Positions 49,149-59,515 of a DNA stretch of 64,000 nucleotides are shown piece by piece. Every line of letters starts with the position of its first letter. The stretch's first letter is position 1. Made by a program: the position numbers and the translations under genes. The DNA is from Blautia sp. (lineage in GTDB: Bacteria > Bacillota > Clostridia > Lachnospirales > Lachnospiraceae), in NCBI GenBank assembly GCA_017475035.1, contig JAFVGK010000180.1, positions 1 to 64,000 on the forward strand, given 5' to 3'. The notes below the pieces were generated by a model. That model did no database searches and was not told the DNA's origin. It saw only the letters and a program-made list of their open reading frames with translations.

Positions 49149-51824
49149 ATGGGGAAAATGACTGCACTAAATCGGGCTTTTGAGAAAGCTTTTGCCCACA
49201 CGGCAACGAAGGAGACTCTGTACGATCTTCTGGCTTGTCTCGGGGAAGAGCTTTCCTGTGACCGGATCGCTGTCTTTGAGTATAATATAGATGGAACGAT
49301 TGATAATACCCATGAATGGTGCCGCCAGGGGATGCAGAAGGAACAAGGGCTTTTACAGGGGTTCAGGATCGAAGGCTTTCATTCCTGGAAAAAAAGGCTG
49401 GAACAGGATGAGATCATAAGGATTCCTTCTCTTGAGATGATACGAAGGACGGATCCGGATACCTATGACTTCTTTTCCCGGCAGGATGTGGAATCAGTCA
49501 TCATATCCAAGCTTGCCTTCCACGGAGGAGAGCTTGGCTTTTTCGTTCTGGAAAACCCTGATAAAGAGATGCTGGATGAGACGGAAATCGTCCTTCCGGG
49601 GATGCGGTATATCCTTTCTTCCCTGGTCTATTCTGATCAGCTTATCCATCGACTGGAGAAGATCGGATTTAAGGACCGCCTTACAGGAACAGGCAACCGT
49701 ATGAGCCTTCAGGAACACCTGGAGGAGCTTGACCCCAAAGTCTCCATCGGTATTATTTATTGCGAAGTGGTAGGCTGGGAGGTAGAGGATAACCGGCCGG
49801 AGCATCTACAGGATGAACAGAAGCTTTTGCATGCAGGGAGAGTCCTGAGGGATGTCTATGAGGAAAGTGAAGTATTCAGGGTCGGCGTAGATGAGTTTCT
49901 GGTTGTTGTGACATCAAAGAAGGAGCAGGATTTTGACAGGACACTGAGCATGATCCGGCATTTATTTGCTGAAAGCGATCTCCTGGTAGCCATAGGACAT
50001 TTATGGAAGCCTTACTGTGATGCGAATTTTGATTCTCTGATCCGTATGACGCACCTGCTGGTTTTCGAAGAGAAAAAGAAACTGCTGAAAAATCACGCCA
50101 GGTATCATGAGAAGGCAAAAGTTCTGCAAAAAGAAAAGTATGAGCATGCAAATATCACACTGCCTCGAGGAGATGATTTTTTCCGCCTTGCAGAACTTTT
50201 TCTTGCAGAAATCTTTGACCAGCCCGTGATGACAGGGGTCCTTGATATCAATTATTTTAAGCTCTACAATGACATCTTTGGAAGGCGTGCCGGCAACAGG
50301 ATCCTGGAGGATATTGCGGACTCCCTCAAGGAGCAGGCCGACTTGTATCATGGGATTGCAGGGTACCTTGGCGGAGACAATTTCTGTCTGATGCTGCCCA
50401 TCCCGTATGAAGACACCCTGAAGCTGAAAGACTTCATGGAAGAGAGATTCAGGGAAATGAAATATGCGGACGGATTTATGCCCGCGATAGGCATCTATCT
50501 CTCCTATAACCGGGAAGAGACGATGATCACGATGTATGACCGGGCTCTCACCGCGCTTGCAGAGATTAAGGGCAGCTATATGGAGCATTTTCGCTTCTAT
50601 GAAGCAGGGCATTTTGAACATCTGAAAGAAGACAAGCTGCTGCTGATGGATCTCAGAAGAGGCCTTCAGGATGGGGAGTTTACTTTCTACCTGCAGCCTC
50701 AGGTTCATGAAAAAACAGGAAAAATTATCGGTGCGGAAGCGTTGGTGCGCTGGCGGAAAGGCAGGGAGATGATTTCTCCATCCAGATTTATCCCCCTGCT
50801 TGAAAAAACCGGCTACATTTTTGAAGTGGACTGTTTCGTGTGGGAGTCCGTCGTCAAGTGGCTGAAGAGCCTGATTGAGAGGGGAATCTCACCGGTGCCC
50901 TGTTCGGTAAATGTTTCCCGGATGGATTTTTATTTCACGGATATTGCGGATCATTTTATCGGATTATTAAATAAATACGATCTGAAGCCGGAATATCTTG
51001 GCGTTGAGATAACGGAGAGCGCTTTCACGGATAATACGGAAAGTATTCTCGAAGCGGTAAATAAACTGCATGACGCCGGCTTTCGTATCCTGATGGACGA
51101 CTTTGGCAGCGGCTCCTCCTCGCTTTCCATGCTTCATACCATGGATCTGGACGTATTAAAAACAGACGTCCGGTTTATGAGCAAAAAGGCGCAGGATAAT
51201 CGCGCCGTGAGTATCGTGGAGGCAGTGATTACCATGGCTCACATGATCGGTATGATGGTTGTTACGGAGGGTGTTGAGACGACAGAGCAGAGAGACAATC
51301 TGATAGCCATGGGAGACAATTATGCCCAGGGGTTTCTTTTCTACCGGCCGATGCCGGTCGAACAGTTTGAAAAACTTCTCAGGATCCCGGATAATGTCGG
51401 CCGTTCACCGAAACGCGGCGACAAGCTGATGACGAATCATCTTTGTTTCCGCAATATGATCCAGGAAGGCATGGTAAGTGATACCCTGCTCGATAATATC
51501 ATCGGCGCCGCTGCCGTTTACCGGGAAGCTGACGGACATTTTTCACTGGTTCAGGTGAATGATCAGTTTACGGAGCTGACCGGTCTTTCTTTAGATGAAA
51601 GTGAAAAGGCGGAGCATTATTCCGAAAGGTACCAGGAGAGAGAATTAGACAGGATTATGGGCATCTTCCATGGGGCGGATGTTCATCCTTTGGAAGGTTC
51701 AAAGGGAAATGTTAAGCTGTATCGGGCTGATGGAAACGAGATTGAAGTTGAGGCACGGATATTCCTGCTTTTCTCAAGCAGTGAACATAAGCTGTATCTT
51801 GCCACGATTCAGGAGCGGGCATAA
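49149..51824 (+). CDS. c-di-GMP phosphodiesterase, GAF - two degenerate GGDEF - EAL - PAS
   Basis: An 891-residue signalling protein with no membrane helix. Order: a GAF-like sensor (about 1-170), a first GGDEF-like domain with RVGVDEF at 244-250, a second with GGDNF at 408-412, an EAL domain (about 495-750) and a C-terminal PAS-like domain (about 780-885). The EAL domain keeps the active residues: EALVRW (Glu530), NVSR, VEITES, DDFGSGSSS, LKTD, EGVETTEQ and QGFLFYRPM. So it should hydrolyse c-di-GMP. Neither GGDEF copy has an intact GG[DE]EF, so cyclase activity is unlikely; they may bind GTP or serve as regulatory spacers. GGGAG lies before the ATG. Confidence 0.9.
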   Translation: MGKMTALNRAFEKAFAHTATKETLYDLLACLGEELSCDRIAVFEYNIDGTIDNTHEWCRQGMQKEQGLLQGFRIEGFHSWKKRLEQDEIIRIPSLEMIRRTDPDTYDFFSRQDVESVIISKLAFHGGELGFFVLENPDKEMLDETEIVLPGMRYILSSLVYSDQLIHRLEKIGFKDRLTGTGNRMSLQEHLEELDPKVSIGIIYCEVVGWEVEDNRPEHLQDEQKLLHAGRVLRDVYEESEVFRVGVDEFLVVVTSKKEQDFDRTLSMIRHLFAESDLLVAIGHLWKPYCDANFDSLIRMTHLLVFEEKKKLLKNHARYHEKAKVLQKEKYEHANITLPRGDDFFRLAELFLAEIFDQPVMTGVLDINYFKLYNDIFGRRAGNRILEDIADSLKEQADLYHGIAGYLGGDNFCLMLPIPYEDTLKLKDFMEERFREMKYADGFMPAIGIYLSYNREETMITMYDRALTALAEIKGSYMEHFRFYEAGHFEHLKEDKLLLMDLRRGLQDGEFTFYLQPQVHEKTGKIIGAEALVRWRKGREMISPSRFIPLLEKTGYIFEVDCFVWESVVKWLKSLIERGISPVPCSVNVSRMDFYFTDIADHFIGLLNKYDLKPEYLGVEITESAFTDNTESILEAVNKLHDAGFRILMDDFGSGSSSLSMLHTMDLDVLKTDVRFMSKKAQDNRAVSIVEAVITMAHMIGMMVVTEGVETTEQRDNLIAMGDNYAQGFLFYRPMPVEQFEKLLRIPDNVGRSPKRGDKLMTNHLCFRNMIQEGMVSDTLLDNIIGAAAVYREADGHFSLVQVNDQFTELTGLSLDESEKAEHYSERYQERELDRIMGIFHGADVHPLEGSKGNVKLYRADGNEIEVEARIFLLFSSSEHKLYLATIQERA

Positions 51825-51852
51825 AAAATAATTATTGGAGGAACTACGAATT

Positions 51853-52830
51853 ATGATTGTACCTGTATTATTGTTTATTCTGGGTTTGGTTTTACTCATC
51901 AAGGGCGGCGACTGGTTTGTGGACGGCGCATCTGCTATTGCTCATCGATATCATGTCCCTGAGCTGATTATCGGAGCGACAATCGTGTCCATCGGCACAA
52001 CCCTGCCGGAGGTTCTGGTTTCCGCAACCTCGGCGGTCAGCCATCATGGAGAGATTGCCTATGGCAACGCGATTGGCTCGATTATCTGTAATACGGCTCT
52101 GATTTCTGCCATTACCATGGCAGTCCGCCCGGGTATCGTGGCTGCCTCCGAGCTGATTCTTCCGGTCATTTTTTACTTTCTGGCAGCGATTTTTTACGCT
52201 GGAAATGCATATCTGACAGGGTATTTTTCCCGGCCGATCGGTCTGGTTCTTCTGGGCATCTTTCTGATCTATATGATTCTGACACTGCGCAGGGGGTTTG
52301 CTTCACAGTCTGCGCCGTCGAAAGAAGAGGTTCTGGAAAAGGCCGAGGAGATTACCATGTCCCTGGGAAAAGCTGTGGCGCTTTTGGTCATCGGCGCGGC
52401 TTTGATTGCGGTCGGGGCAAATCTCCTTGTTAATAACGGTACCAAAATCGCGGCCTGGATGGGCGTGCCGGAGTCCGTTATCGCCCTGACCTTCGTTGCC
52501 TTGGGGACATCGCTGCCGGAGCTTGTCACAGCAGTGACTTCTCTGATCAAGGGACACAGCGCTCTGTCTGTCGGTAATGTCATCGGAGCAAATCTCTTCA
52601 ATCTCGTTTTGGTTTGCGGAGTTTCTGTCACACTGAGCCCGTTCAGCATACCGACAGAGAAGTTATTGTTTGGCAGAAATGCTTCTCTTGTATTGGACAT
52701 TCCTCTGACGTTTATTGTCATGCTGATCATGACGGTACCTGCGTTATGGAAAGGAAAGCTGTACCGCCTGCAGGGTATTTCCCTGCTTGCCATTTACGCG
52801 GCATTTTGCGCGTTCCAGTTTATGGCTTAA
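51853..52830 (+). CDS. Calcium/sodium antiporter (CaCA family, YrbG-like)
   Basis: A 325-residue membrane exchanger with ten helices. The two inverted alpha repeats are seen as GATIVSIGTTLPEVLVSATSAV (about 40-61) and TFVALGTSLPELVTAVTSLI, each followed by GN.IGS/N-type residues (YGNAIGSIICNT, VGNVIGANLFNL) that line the ion path. ATG 51853 follows GGAGG by 11 nt; an in-frame start at 51835 precedes that site. It lies 28 nt after the c-di-GMP gene and 9 nt before lon. Confidence 0.93.
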   Translation: MIVPVLLFILGLVLLIKGGDWFVDGASAIAHRYHVPELIIGATIVSIGTTLPEVLVSATSAVSHHGEIAYGNAIGSIICNTALISAITMAVRPGIVAASELILPVIFYFLAAIFYAGNAYLTGYFSRPIGLVLLGIFLIYMILTLRRGFASQSAPSKEEVLEKAEEITMSLGKAVALLVIGAALIAVGANLLVNNGTKIAAWMGVPESVIALTFVALGTSLPELVTAVTSLIKGHSALSVGNVIGANLFNLVLVCGVSVTLSPFSIPTEKLLFGRNASLVLDIPLTFIVMLIMTVPALWKGKLYRLQGISLLAIYAAFCAFQFMA

Positions 52831-52839
52831 GGAGAAAAA

Positions 52840-55116
52840 ATGTTAACGATACCGATTTATGACCTGTTGCTTCTGCCAGGCGTAAACTTTTTCTTTAAGA
52901 GAGATACTTTCCCCGGACATTCTCTTTCTGCGGAGGATGTGGGGCAGGACGTCCTCTTTTTGATGCTGAAAACGGACCGCGACCGACAGGCGGTTCAGCC
53001 GGAGGATATTTACCCTGTCGGTATCATGGGCAGGCTTGAGAGCATAGACGACGATGACAGCGCCAGGATCCACGCGACTTCCCGGGTAAAGATCTCTTCT
53101 GTCCATCAGGAAGAAGGGATGCTGAAGGCAGAAGTCGAGCCCTTCCCGGATGAGGTGGACATTACCCCTGAGGAAGAGAAGGAAAGCTTCGCGAAGATTA
53201 AAAAAGAGCTTATGGAGTTTGCCAGAGGCTTTCAATGGGGAATCTGGGCCAGGACGATGATTTATCACTGGAATACACTGGAAGAAGCGATCTGTGCCCT
53301 TTCCGGTTATCTGAATTTTACCTGGGAGGATAAATACGCTCTTTTGGAAATTTCCTCCCGCAAAGAAAGAAACAGCCGTATTCAGGAAGCGCTTTTTGAG
53401 CTGATGGAGATTTTCCGTGTGAGTGAGGAGGCTGAAATTGCGCAGAAGGACTCCAATGAAAAGCTCTATCGGGAATCGGCACTGAAAAAACAGATAGATT
53501 TTCTGCAGACCCAGCTTGACGATCTGCATCCGGAAAATATCTCGGATATACGGCGTTATGAAAAAAAGATCCAGGAGTCCGGGATGAACGAAGAGGCTGA
53601 AAAAGAAGCCCTGAAAGTCCTGAACCGGATGAAACAGGAAGGAAAGGACAGTCATGAGTATGGCATCCTGTATGATTACCTGGATTTTGTAACGACCCTG
53701 GTATGGAAAACAGAGGAGATTGATGATATTGACCTTAAAAAGGCGGAAAAGATACTGGAAGAGGATCATTATGGCTTGAAGAAGGTCAAAGAACGCATTA
53801 TTCAGCAGCTGGCGGTTATGGCTTTGAATAAAAAGCAGTCAGGATCCATTCTGCTCTTTGTGGGGCCTCCCGGTACAGGAAAAACGAGTATCGGCCAGAG
53901 TATAGCGAAAGCGCTTGGGCGGAAATATGTTCGCATCAGTCTGGGAGGCGTGCGGGATGAAGCTGAGATCCGGGGACATCGCAGAACCTATATCGGAGCA
54001 ATGCCCGGCAGGATTATGGAAGGAATCAAGCGCAGCGGCGCGAGCAATCCGGTCATGGTCCTGGATGAGGTAGATAAGCTGGGCAATGATTTTCGGGGAG
54101 ATCCCTCCAGCGCTCTTCTGGAGGTACTGGATCCGGAGCAGAACTACACCTTTACCGACCATTACATGAATGTACCCTATGATCTGTCAAATGTTCTATT
54201 TGTGTGTACGGCAAATTCTCAGGATACCATTCCGGAGCCTTTGCTGAATCGTATGGAGGCAATTCCCTTTCCCGGATATACGGAAATAGAAAAGTTTCAG
54301 ATCGCGAAGAAGCATCTGATCATCCGCGCTATGGAGGAAATGGGAATTAAGAAGGAAAACCTCCGGATTCAGGATGCGGCCCTGCGCAGGATCATTACCG
54401 AATATACGGCAGAGGCGGGTGTGCGTGGACTGAAAAAGCAGATTGATATCTTATGCAGGCATGCGGCTGTCAAGCTGGTGAAAGGAGAACAGAAATCCGT
54501 TACCCTGACTGAGAAACGGGTGCCGGAGTATCTGGGAAGAAACCGGCTGCACCATGAGAAAGTCATGGATGAGCCGAGAGTCGGGGTGATGACAGGGCTC
54601 GCATATACACAGGCCGGCGGCGAAATCCTGTTTATAGAAACGGCGTTTACCAAAGGAGACGGAAAGCTTCTTATTACCGGACAGCTGGGAGACGTCATGA
54701 AGGAGTCAGCCCAGATAGCGGTTACCCTTGTGAAAGAGATGTTCCCGGACAGGGCTTCCATGTTTATGGAAAACGACCTTCATATCCACGTTCCTGCCGG
54801 AGCGGTGCCGAAAGACGGCCCGAGCGCGGGTATTACGCTCACAACAGCGATCGCTTCGCTTGTTACAGGACGATGTGCGGATACCCATACGGCTATGACG
54901 GGAGAGGTTTCACTTCGGGGAAAGGTGCTGCCGATCGGCGGACTGAACGAAAAGCTCATGGCGGCACAGCGGGCAGGCGTTACGACGGTTTACATTCCCG
55001 GAGAAAATATGGATGATCTGGAGGATGTAGCAGAGGAAGTAAGAAAAACCCTGACGATTTATCCCATGGATGAAGCAAAAACAGTTGTGGAGGCATTGCT
55101 TTGCAGGCCGGAATAA
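52840..55116 (+). CDS. lon: ATP-dependent Lon protease
   Basis: A 758-residue serine-lysine protease that degrades misfolded and regulatory proteins. It has a LAN substrate domain (about 1-200), a coiled coil (about 200-260), an AAA+ module with GPPGTGKTS and [14 protein letters not shown], and a protease domain with catalytic Ser662 (KDGPSAG) and Lys705 (NEKLMAA). The N-domain begins unusually abruptly ([19 protein letters not shown]) and is divergent from typical Lon. AAGGAG precedes the ATG. It is the last gene of the 49149-55116 run. Confidence 0.95.
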   Translation: MLTIPIYDLLLLPGVNFFFKRDTFPGHSLSAEDVGQDVLFLMLKTDRDRQAVQPEDIYPVGIMGRLESIDDDDSARIHATSRVKISSVHQEEGMLKAEVEPFPDEVDITPEEEKESFAKIKKELMEFARGFQWGIWARTMIYHWNTLEEAICALSGYLNFTWEDKYALLEISSRKERNSRIQEALFELMEIFRVSEEAEIAQKDSNEKLYRESALKKQIDFLQTQLDDLHPENISDIRRYEKKIQESGMNEEAEKEALKVLNRMKQEGKDSHEYGILYDYLDFVTTLVWKTEEIDDIDLKKAEKILEEDHYGLKKVKERIIQQLAVMALNKKQSGSILLFVGPPGTGKTSIGQSIAKALGRKYVRISLGGVRDEAEIRGHRRTYIGAMPGRIMEGIKRSGASNPVMVLDEVDKLGNDFRGDPSSALLEVLDPEQNYTFTDHYMNVPYDLSNVLFVCTANSQDTIPEPLLNRMEAIPFPGYTEIEKFQIAKKHLIIRAMEEMGIKKENLRIQDAALRRIITEYTAEAGVRGLKKQIDILCRHAAVKLVKGEQKSVTLTEKRVPEYLGRNRLHHEKVMDEPRVGVMTGLAYTQAGGEILFIETAFTKGDGKLLITGQLGDVMKESAQIAVTLVKEMFPDRASMFMENDLHIHVPAGAVPKDGPSAGITLTTAIASLVTGRCADTHTAMTGEVSLRGKVLPIGGLNEKLMAAQRAGVTTVYIPGENMDDLEDVAEEVRKTLTIYPMDEAKTVVEALLCRPE

Positions 55117-55176
55117 TGCTGTATGAAAAGTCTGATAACAGGGTAAAGTACAAATCTGAATAACAGGAAATATTAT

Positions 55177-55205
55177 TTGAGTATTTCACGAGATTTTCAT
55201 ATATT
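55177..55205 (+). promoter_or_regulatory. Candidate promoter of the DUF1002 gene
   Basis: TTGAGT (55177-55182), a 17-nt spacer and TATATT (55200-55205). A TATACT at 55211 is an alternative -10. The 323-bp gap 55117-55439 contains this, a run of Lys- and Arg-rich tiny frames, and nothing I can name. Confidence 0.4.
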
Positions 55206-55439
55206 ATAAGTATACTGAAGACAACCGGAGAGCCGTACTTTTTGGGCATGGTCTGACTGCAGGTTTTACGTGTGCGGCATGAAGGTGATTCATCTGTTTT
55301 TCTCTGTATCGATGGATGCGGCAGAAAAAAGGAAAGCAGACAGATATGAAAGACAGGATCCTTCATAAGCTGTAAGCTCCAGGCTCTCGCACAGACATGT
55401 GCGAAGCTATGAACAAAAAAAGAAAAGGAGGAACCAAGG

Positions 55440-57518
55440 ATGAAAATAAGAAAGCTTGCTCAGAGCATACTTCTGGCTGTTTCTTTGCTTGCAGGAAGTA
55501 TTCTGCCATCTCTCCCCGCGAGAGCTGACGCGATGCGTGTCGTGACTCTTGGCGCGGATCTTTCCCAGGCACAGCAGGATACGATGCTGAAATATTTTAA
55601 GGTAAACAGAGACGAGGTCAGGATTATTTATGTAACGATCCAGGATGAGATCGCACACCTTTCTACCTATGTGCCGATGGAGCAGATCGGTTCCAGGACA
55701 GTCAGCTGCGCATATGTACGGCCGACGACGTCCGGCGGCATCAAGGTACGTACCGCTAATCTGAACTGGGTGACGGGCAATATGATCGCGGCGTCCCTCT
55801 CTACTTCGGGAGTGACGAACTGTGAGGTCATCGCCGCCTGTCCGTTTGAAGTTTCCGGTACCGGTGCCCTGACAGGCGTGCAGATGGCCTATGAGGTCGC
55901 TGTGGGTGAGAAGCTGGACAACAGAAAGAAAGAGATCGCTACAGAAGAGATCGTCGTCACGGGCAACGTGGGAAATGTCGTCGGACAGGATGCCGCTACC
56001 TATGTGATTAACCGTGCGAAGATCGAGGTACTTGGCCGCGGCCTGACGAATTATGTTGATATTTACAATACCGTCATTGATATTATTGATGAAAACCATC
56101 TGCAGTTAAGTGATGAGATGATCTATGATATTGTCAATCTGCTTGAAGAGATGGTGGCAGAAGATTATCAGTATGAAGATGTGATAGATACACTGGCAAT
56201 GGTCGGAAACAACGTGGCTGAAGCCGCCGATGATGATTTCTTCAGTGAGACCGGCGGTTTCTCGGAGATTGCTCCTCCGGAAATGTCACTTCGCACAGAT
56301 GATGACTATGACGACGAGTTCGATGATGAATTTGACGATGAATTTGATGAAGACAGTATCGTCATGGATCTGGACGAAAGTGTACTGGGAGATGATGTCG
56401 TTGTAAGCTCCACTCTCAATGATGCAGAGGATGATGAGTTTGATGATGACGAACTCGATGATGACTACTGGGATGTGTTTGAAAATGCAGACGATATGAC
56501 GGATGATCCTGACCTGGATGACGATGACGACCTGAATGAAGATGATGATCCGGATGGTGAGGCCGGCTGGCTGCAGACTCTGTTCGGAACAGAAGATGAC
56601 GATGATGATATCGGCTTGCCCGCAGATGATGACATCGAGACGGATGATGACATCGAGACGGATGATGATTTCGATGAGCTTGATGATGACGGGTTTGATG
56701 AATTTGATGATGAAGATGATCTTGTGGATGCCGATCTTGCAGAGGATGATCTCTTTGATGATGAGATGATATCAGATGATACTGATTCGGCAGGTCAGGT
56801 AACGGAAACTGAATCACATACAGCAGAAACCGGTACCGATGAAGTTGATATCTCTTATCTCAGCGCAGACAGGCAGAAGCTGTACAGACAGGCCGATCTG
56901 TTCTGCCAGAGCGAATATGAAGGAAAGAAGAAAGCCTTAAAGAAGCTCAATAAACAGATTGATTTTATGGTTGAAAAATCTTCTGTATCATTGGACGAGA
57001 AAACCGGCAGTGCACTCAAGGATCTTGTGCTTGACCGTTATTTAAGCATTCTGGGTAATGGCGGCTATTATACGCCTGCCGCGGATGACCAGTATCTGAC
57101 ACCGGAGCTGAATATGCTGAAGGATTCCCTGCAGAGGATCTTTGGCGTCAATGCTGTTCAGGATGCGGATGCCGGCGATGTCCTGATGAACGTCTTTGAT
57201 GATGAAGCGGCGGCCCTTTATGAGGAGACGATGACATTCTTCGCGAAGCTGTATGATGAATATACTGAGATCGATGAAGACTTTGATGATTTAGATGATA
57301 TTGACGACCTAGATGACATTGAAAATGCTGACGCGGCTGATGACGGCCTGATCGAAGCAGATGATCTCGATGAAACAGAAGACGACCTTGCGGATGACGA
57401 TATGGTTATCGGCGAAGCTTCCGAGTTCGACGAGGAAGAATATGACGTTTTCGGAGATGAAGATCTTGCCGGAGAAGGGGAGTTTGATGTCGAAGATTGG
57501 GATCTTACCGTATTCTGA
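55440..57518 (+). CDS. DUF1002 (YpuA-like) secreted protein with extreme Asp-rich tracts
   Basis: A 692-residue protein. The signal peptide (MKIRKLAQSILLAVSLLAGSI, cleaved near ARA-DAMR) precedes a DUF1002 domain at about 30-280 (VVTLGADLSQAQQDTMLKYF, then YVTIQDEI and NPVTGNV-type VTGNVGN). Residues about 286-460 are dominated by Asp with Glu, Phe and Met (DDEFDDEFDDEF and similar), then a helical segment (465-610), then a second Asp-rich stretch (611-688). About a third of some windows is Asp, which suggests calcium or cation binding or a charged spacer at the surface. DUF1002 function is unknown. AAAGGAGG precedes the ATG. Confidence 0.87.
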   Translation: MKIRKLAQSILLAVSLLAGSILPSLPARADAMRVVTLGADLSQAQQDTMLKYFKVNRDEVRIIYVTIQDEIAHLSTYVPMEQIGSRTVSCAYVRPTTSGGIKVRTANLNWVTGNMIAASLSTSGVTNCEVIAACPFEVSGTGALTGVQMAYEVAVGEKLDNRKKEIATEEIVVTGNVGNVVGQDAATYVINRAKIEVLGRGLTNYVDIYNTVIDIIDENHLQLSDEMIYDIVNLLEEMVAEDYQYEDVIDTLAMVGNNVAEAADDDFFSETGGFSEIAPPEMSLRTDDDYDDEFDDEFDDEFDEDSIVMDLDESVLGDDVVVSSTLNDAEDDEFDDDELDDDYWDVFENADDMTDDPDLDDDDDLNEDDDPDGEAGWLQTLFGTEDDDDDIGLPADDDIETDDDIETDDDFDELDDDGFDEFDDEDDLVDADLAEDDLFDDEMISDDTDSAGQVTETESHTAETGTDEVDISYLSADRQKLYRQADLFCQSEYEGKKKALKKLNKQIDFMVEKSSVSLDEKTGSALKDLVLDRYLSILGNGGYYTPAADDQYLTPELNMLKDSLQRIFGVNAVQDADAGDVLMNVFDDEAAALYEETMTFFAKLYDEYTEIDEDFDDLDDIDDLDDIENADAADDGLIEADDLDETEDDLADDDMVIGEASEFDEEEYDVFGDEDLAGEGEFDVEDWDLTVF

Positions 57519-57575
57519 TATGAATCAGGCTTTGCCGATGCAATCATAGTATAAACGCTATAAAATCATATGAAT

Positions 57576-57627
57576 GACAAAGGGTCATGCAAAAATGAGC
57601 GGTTTCATTTTTGCATGACCCTTTGTC
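57576..57627. other. 23-bp perfect hairpin between the DUF1002 and nhaC genes
   Basis: Positions 57576-57598 (GACAAAGGGTCATGC...) pair without mismatch to 57605-57627 (...GCATGACCCTTTGTC) over a six-base loop. There is no T-tract on either side, so it is either a terminator of unusual form or another kind of signal. Confidence 0.7.
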
Positions 57628-57668
57628 GTACACAGTTTTATTTCCTGTTTGATTTTATGAAAAAGCAG

Positions 57669-57698
57669 TTGTGCGGAATACGCATTATGTGGTATCAT
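57669..57698 (+). promoter_or_regulatory. Candidate promoter of nhaC
   Basis: TTGTGC (57669-57674), an 18-nt spacer and TATCAT (57693-57698), about 65 nt before the start codon. Confidence 0.45.
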
Positions 57699-57766
57699 AG
57701 TAAAGCGTTAAATTGATATAGCGCAAATACTATTTTGATTTCATTCGTTAAAAGGAGGAAAAGGTG

Positions 57767-59401
57767 ATGAAAAATCGGTTTTCATCTAAAATTCGCTGCC
57801 TGTGGCTGAGCTTATCTGCGCTTTTGGCAGCTTTGATTTTGCCTCAGCTTGTGTTGGCTGCAGAGGAAGAGGCTGCCGCTGCGGCGCCGAAAATGTATGC
57901 ATCGTTCTGGGCGCTGATTCCGGCGATCGTAGCAATTGCTCTGGCTCTTATCACGAAAGAAGTATATAGCTCGCTCTTTATCGGAATCGTGGTAGGCGCT
58001 CTTTTTGCTTCCAATTTCCATATCGAGGCTACGATCCGGAAAATCTTCGACGGCGGTATCGTTACGGCTCTTACGGATTCCTATAATCTGGGTATTCTGG
58101 TGTTTCTGGTGATTCTGGGCATGATGGTAGCGCTCATGAACCGGGCCGGCGGTTCCGCGGCTTTTGGCCGCTGGGCAAGTGTGCATATCAAAACAAGAGT
58201 AGGAGCTCAGCTTGCGACGATTCTTTTGGGTGTGTTGATTTTCATTGATGACTATTTCAACTGCCTTACCGTAGGTTCTGTCATGAGACCGGTTACGGAT
58301 AAGCATAATATTTCCCGTGCGAAGCTGTCTTATCTGATCGACGCAACGGCGGCCCCGGTATGCATCATTGCCCCTATTTCCTCCTGGGCGGCAGCGGTCA
58401 GCGGCTTTGTGGAAGGAGAGGACGGTCTTGCTCTTTTCGTAAAAGCAATCCCATATAATTATTATGCGCTCCTTACGATTGCGATGATGATTCTCATGGT
58501 AGTGCTGAAGGTAGAATATGGTCCCATGGCGACTCATGAGGCAAATGCACTGAAGGGTGATATTTATACGACACCTGAACGTCCGTATGCAAATGCTTCC
58601 GCAGATACGGAAGGAAATCCGAATGGTACGGTTCTGGATCTTCTGATTCCTATTCTCTGCCTTGTTGTCTTCTGCGTAATCGGGATGATCTATACCGGCG
58701 GCTTCTTTTCCGGAGAAAGCTTTATCACGGCGTTCTCCAACAGCGACGCCTCTGTCGGCCTTGCTTTGGGAAGCTTCTTTGGCATGGTGCTTGCCATCAT
58801 CATCTATTGTATACGCAAGGTGCTGTCCTTCAAGGAATGCATGGCCTGTCTGCCCGACGGCTTTAAATCCATGGTGCCGGCGATCCTGGTTCTTACATTT
58901 GCATGGACACTAAAGGGTATGACTGACAGCCTTGGAGCGAAGGAATTTGTAGCTGACCTGATGGCGTCCGCCTCCGGAAATCTCGCAGTATTCCTTCCGG
59001 CTATCATTTTCCTGGTAGCCTGCTTCCTGTCCTTTGCGACAGGAACCTCCTGGGGCACCTTCGGAATCCTGATTCCGATCGCTCTGGCGGTATTCCCGGA
59101 AACCTCCAACCCGCTCTGCATCATTTCCGTATCTGCCTGTATGGCAGGCGCGGTTTGCGGTGATCATTGCTCACCGATCTCAGATACGACGATTATGGCG
59201 TCGGCTGGAGCGCAGTGCGATCATGTGAATCATGTATCGACACAGCTCCCATATGCGGTTACCTGTGCGGCTGTATCTTTTGTGACCTATATTATTGCAG
59301 GTTTCTCAAAGAATATCGGGATTTCCCTTGGCAGCGGTCTGATTATCCTGTTGATCACGATCCTGATTCTCAAAGCTGTCTTTAAGCCTAAGGATCTGTA
59401 A
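57767..59401 (+). CDS. nhaC: Na+/H+ antiporter NhaC family protein
   Basis: A 544-residue membrane carrier with about twelve helices. NhaC features are GGSAAFGRW, FIDDYFNCLTVGSVMRPV, then GTSWGTFGILIPIA and GAVCGDHCSPISDTTIMASAGA. It begins with a signal-like stretch and an Ala-Glu rich loop (AEEEAAAAAP). These proteins exchange Na+ for H+ or carry amino acids such as lysine or tyrosine, so the true substrate is open. ATG 57767 follows AAAGGAGG by 8 nt. A GTG just before it (57764) is also in frame. Confidence 0.93.
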   Translation: MKNRFSSKIRCLWLSLSALLAALILPQLVLAAEEEAAAAAPKMYASFWALIPAIVAIALALITKEVYSSLFIGIVVGALFASNFHIEATIRKIFDGGIVTALTDSYNLGILVFLVILGMMVALMNRAGGSAAFGRWASVHIKTRVGAQLATILLGVLIFIDDYFNCLTVGSVMRPVTDKHNISRAKLSYLIDATAAPVCIIAPISSWAAAVSGFVEGEDGLALFVKAIPYNYYALLTIAMMILMVVLKVEYGPMATHEANALKGDIYTTPERPYANASADTEGNPNGTVLDLLIPILCLVVFCVIGMIYTGGFFSGESFITAFSNSDASVGLALGSFFGMVLAIIIYCIRKVLSFKECMACLPDGFKSMVPAILVLTFAWTLKGMTDSLGAKEFVADLMASASGNLAVFLPAIIFLVACFLSFATGTSWGTFGILIPIALAVFPETSNPLCIISVSACMAGAVCGDHCSPISDTTIMASAGAQCDHVNHVSTQLPYAVTCAAVSFVTYIIAGFSKNIGISLGSGLIILLITILILKAVFKPKDL

Positions 59402-59460
59402 TTCATCTGATCAGAAGAAGAAAGCGCTGCGGGCGCCGCAGAATGATGGCGATACAGCAA

Positions 59461-59507
59461 AAAAAGCCTCTCTTCGGATTCAAAACATGCCGAAGAGGGG
59501 CTTTTTC
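59461..59507. terminator. Terminator between nhaC and vanZ
   Basis: AAAAAGCCTCTCTTCGG (59461-59477) pairs with CCGAAGAGGGGCTTTTT (59490-59506), one G-T pair, between convergent genes. Confidence 0.9.
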
Positions 59508-59515
59508 ATATTGCG

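Noticed and set aside
56416-56817. His-rich minus-strand open frame
   Set aside because: Arises from reading GAT/GAC repeats of the Asp-rich tract backwards (ATC/GTC, CAT); low complexity, not a gene.
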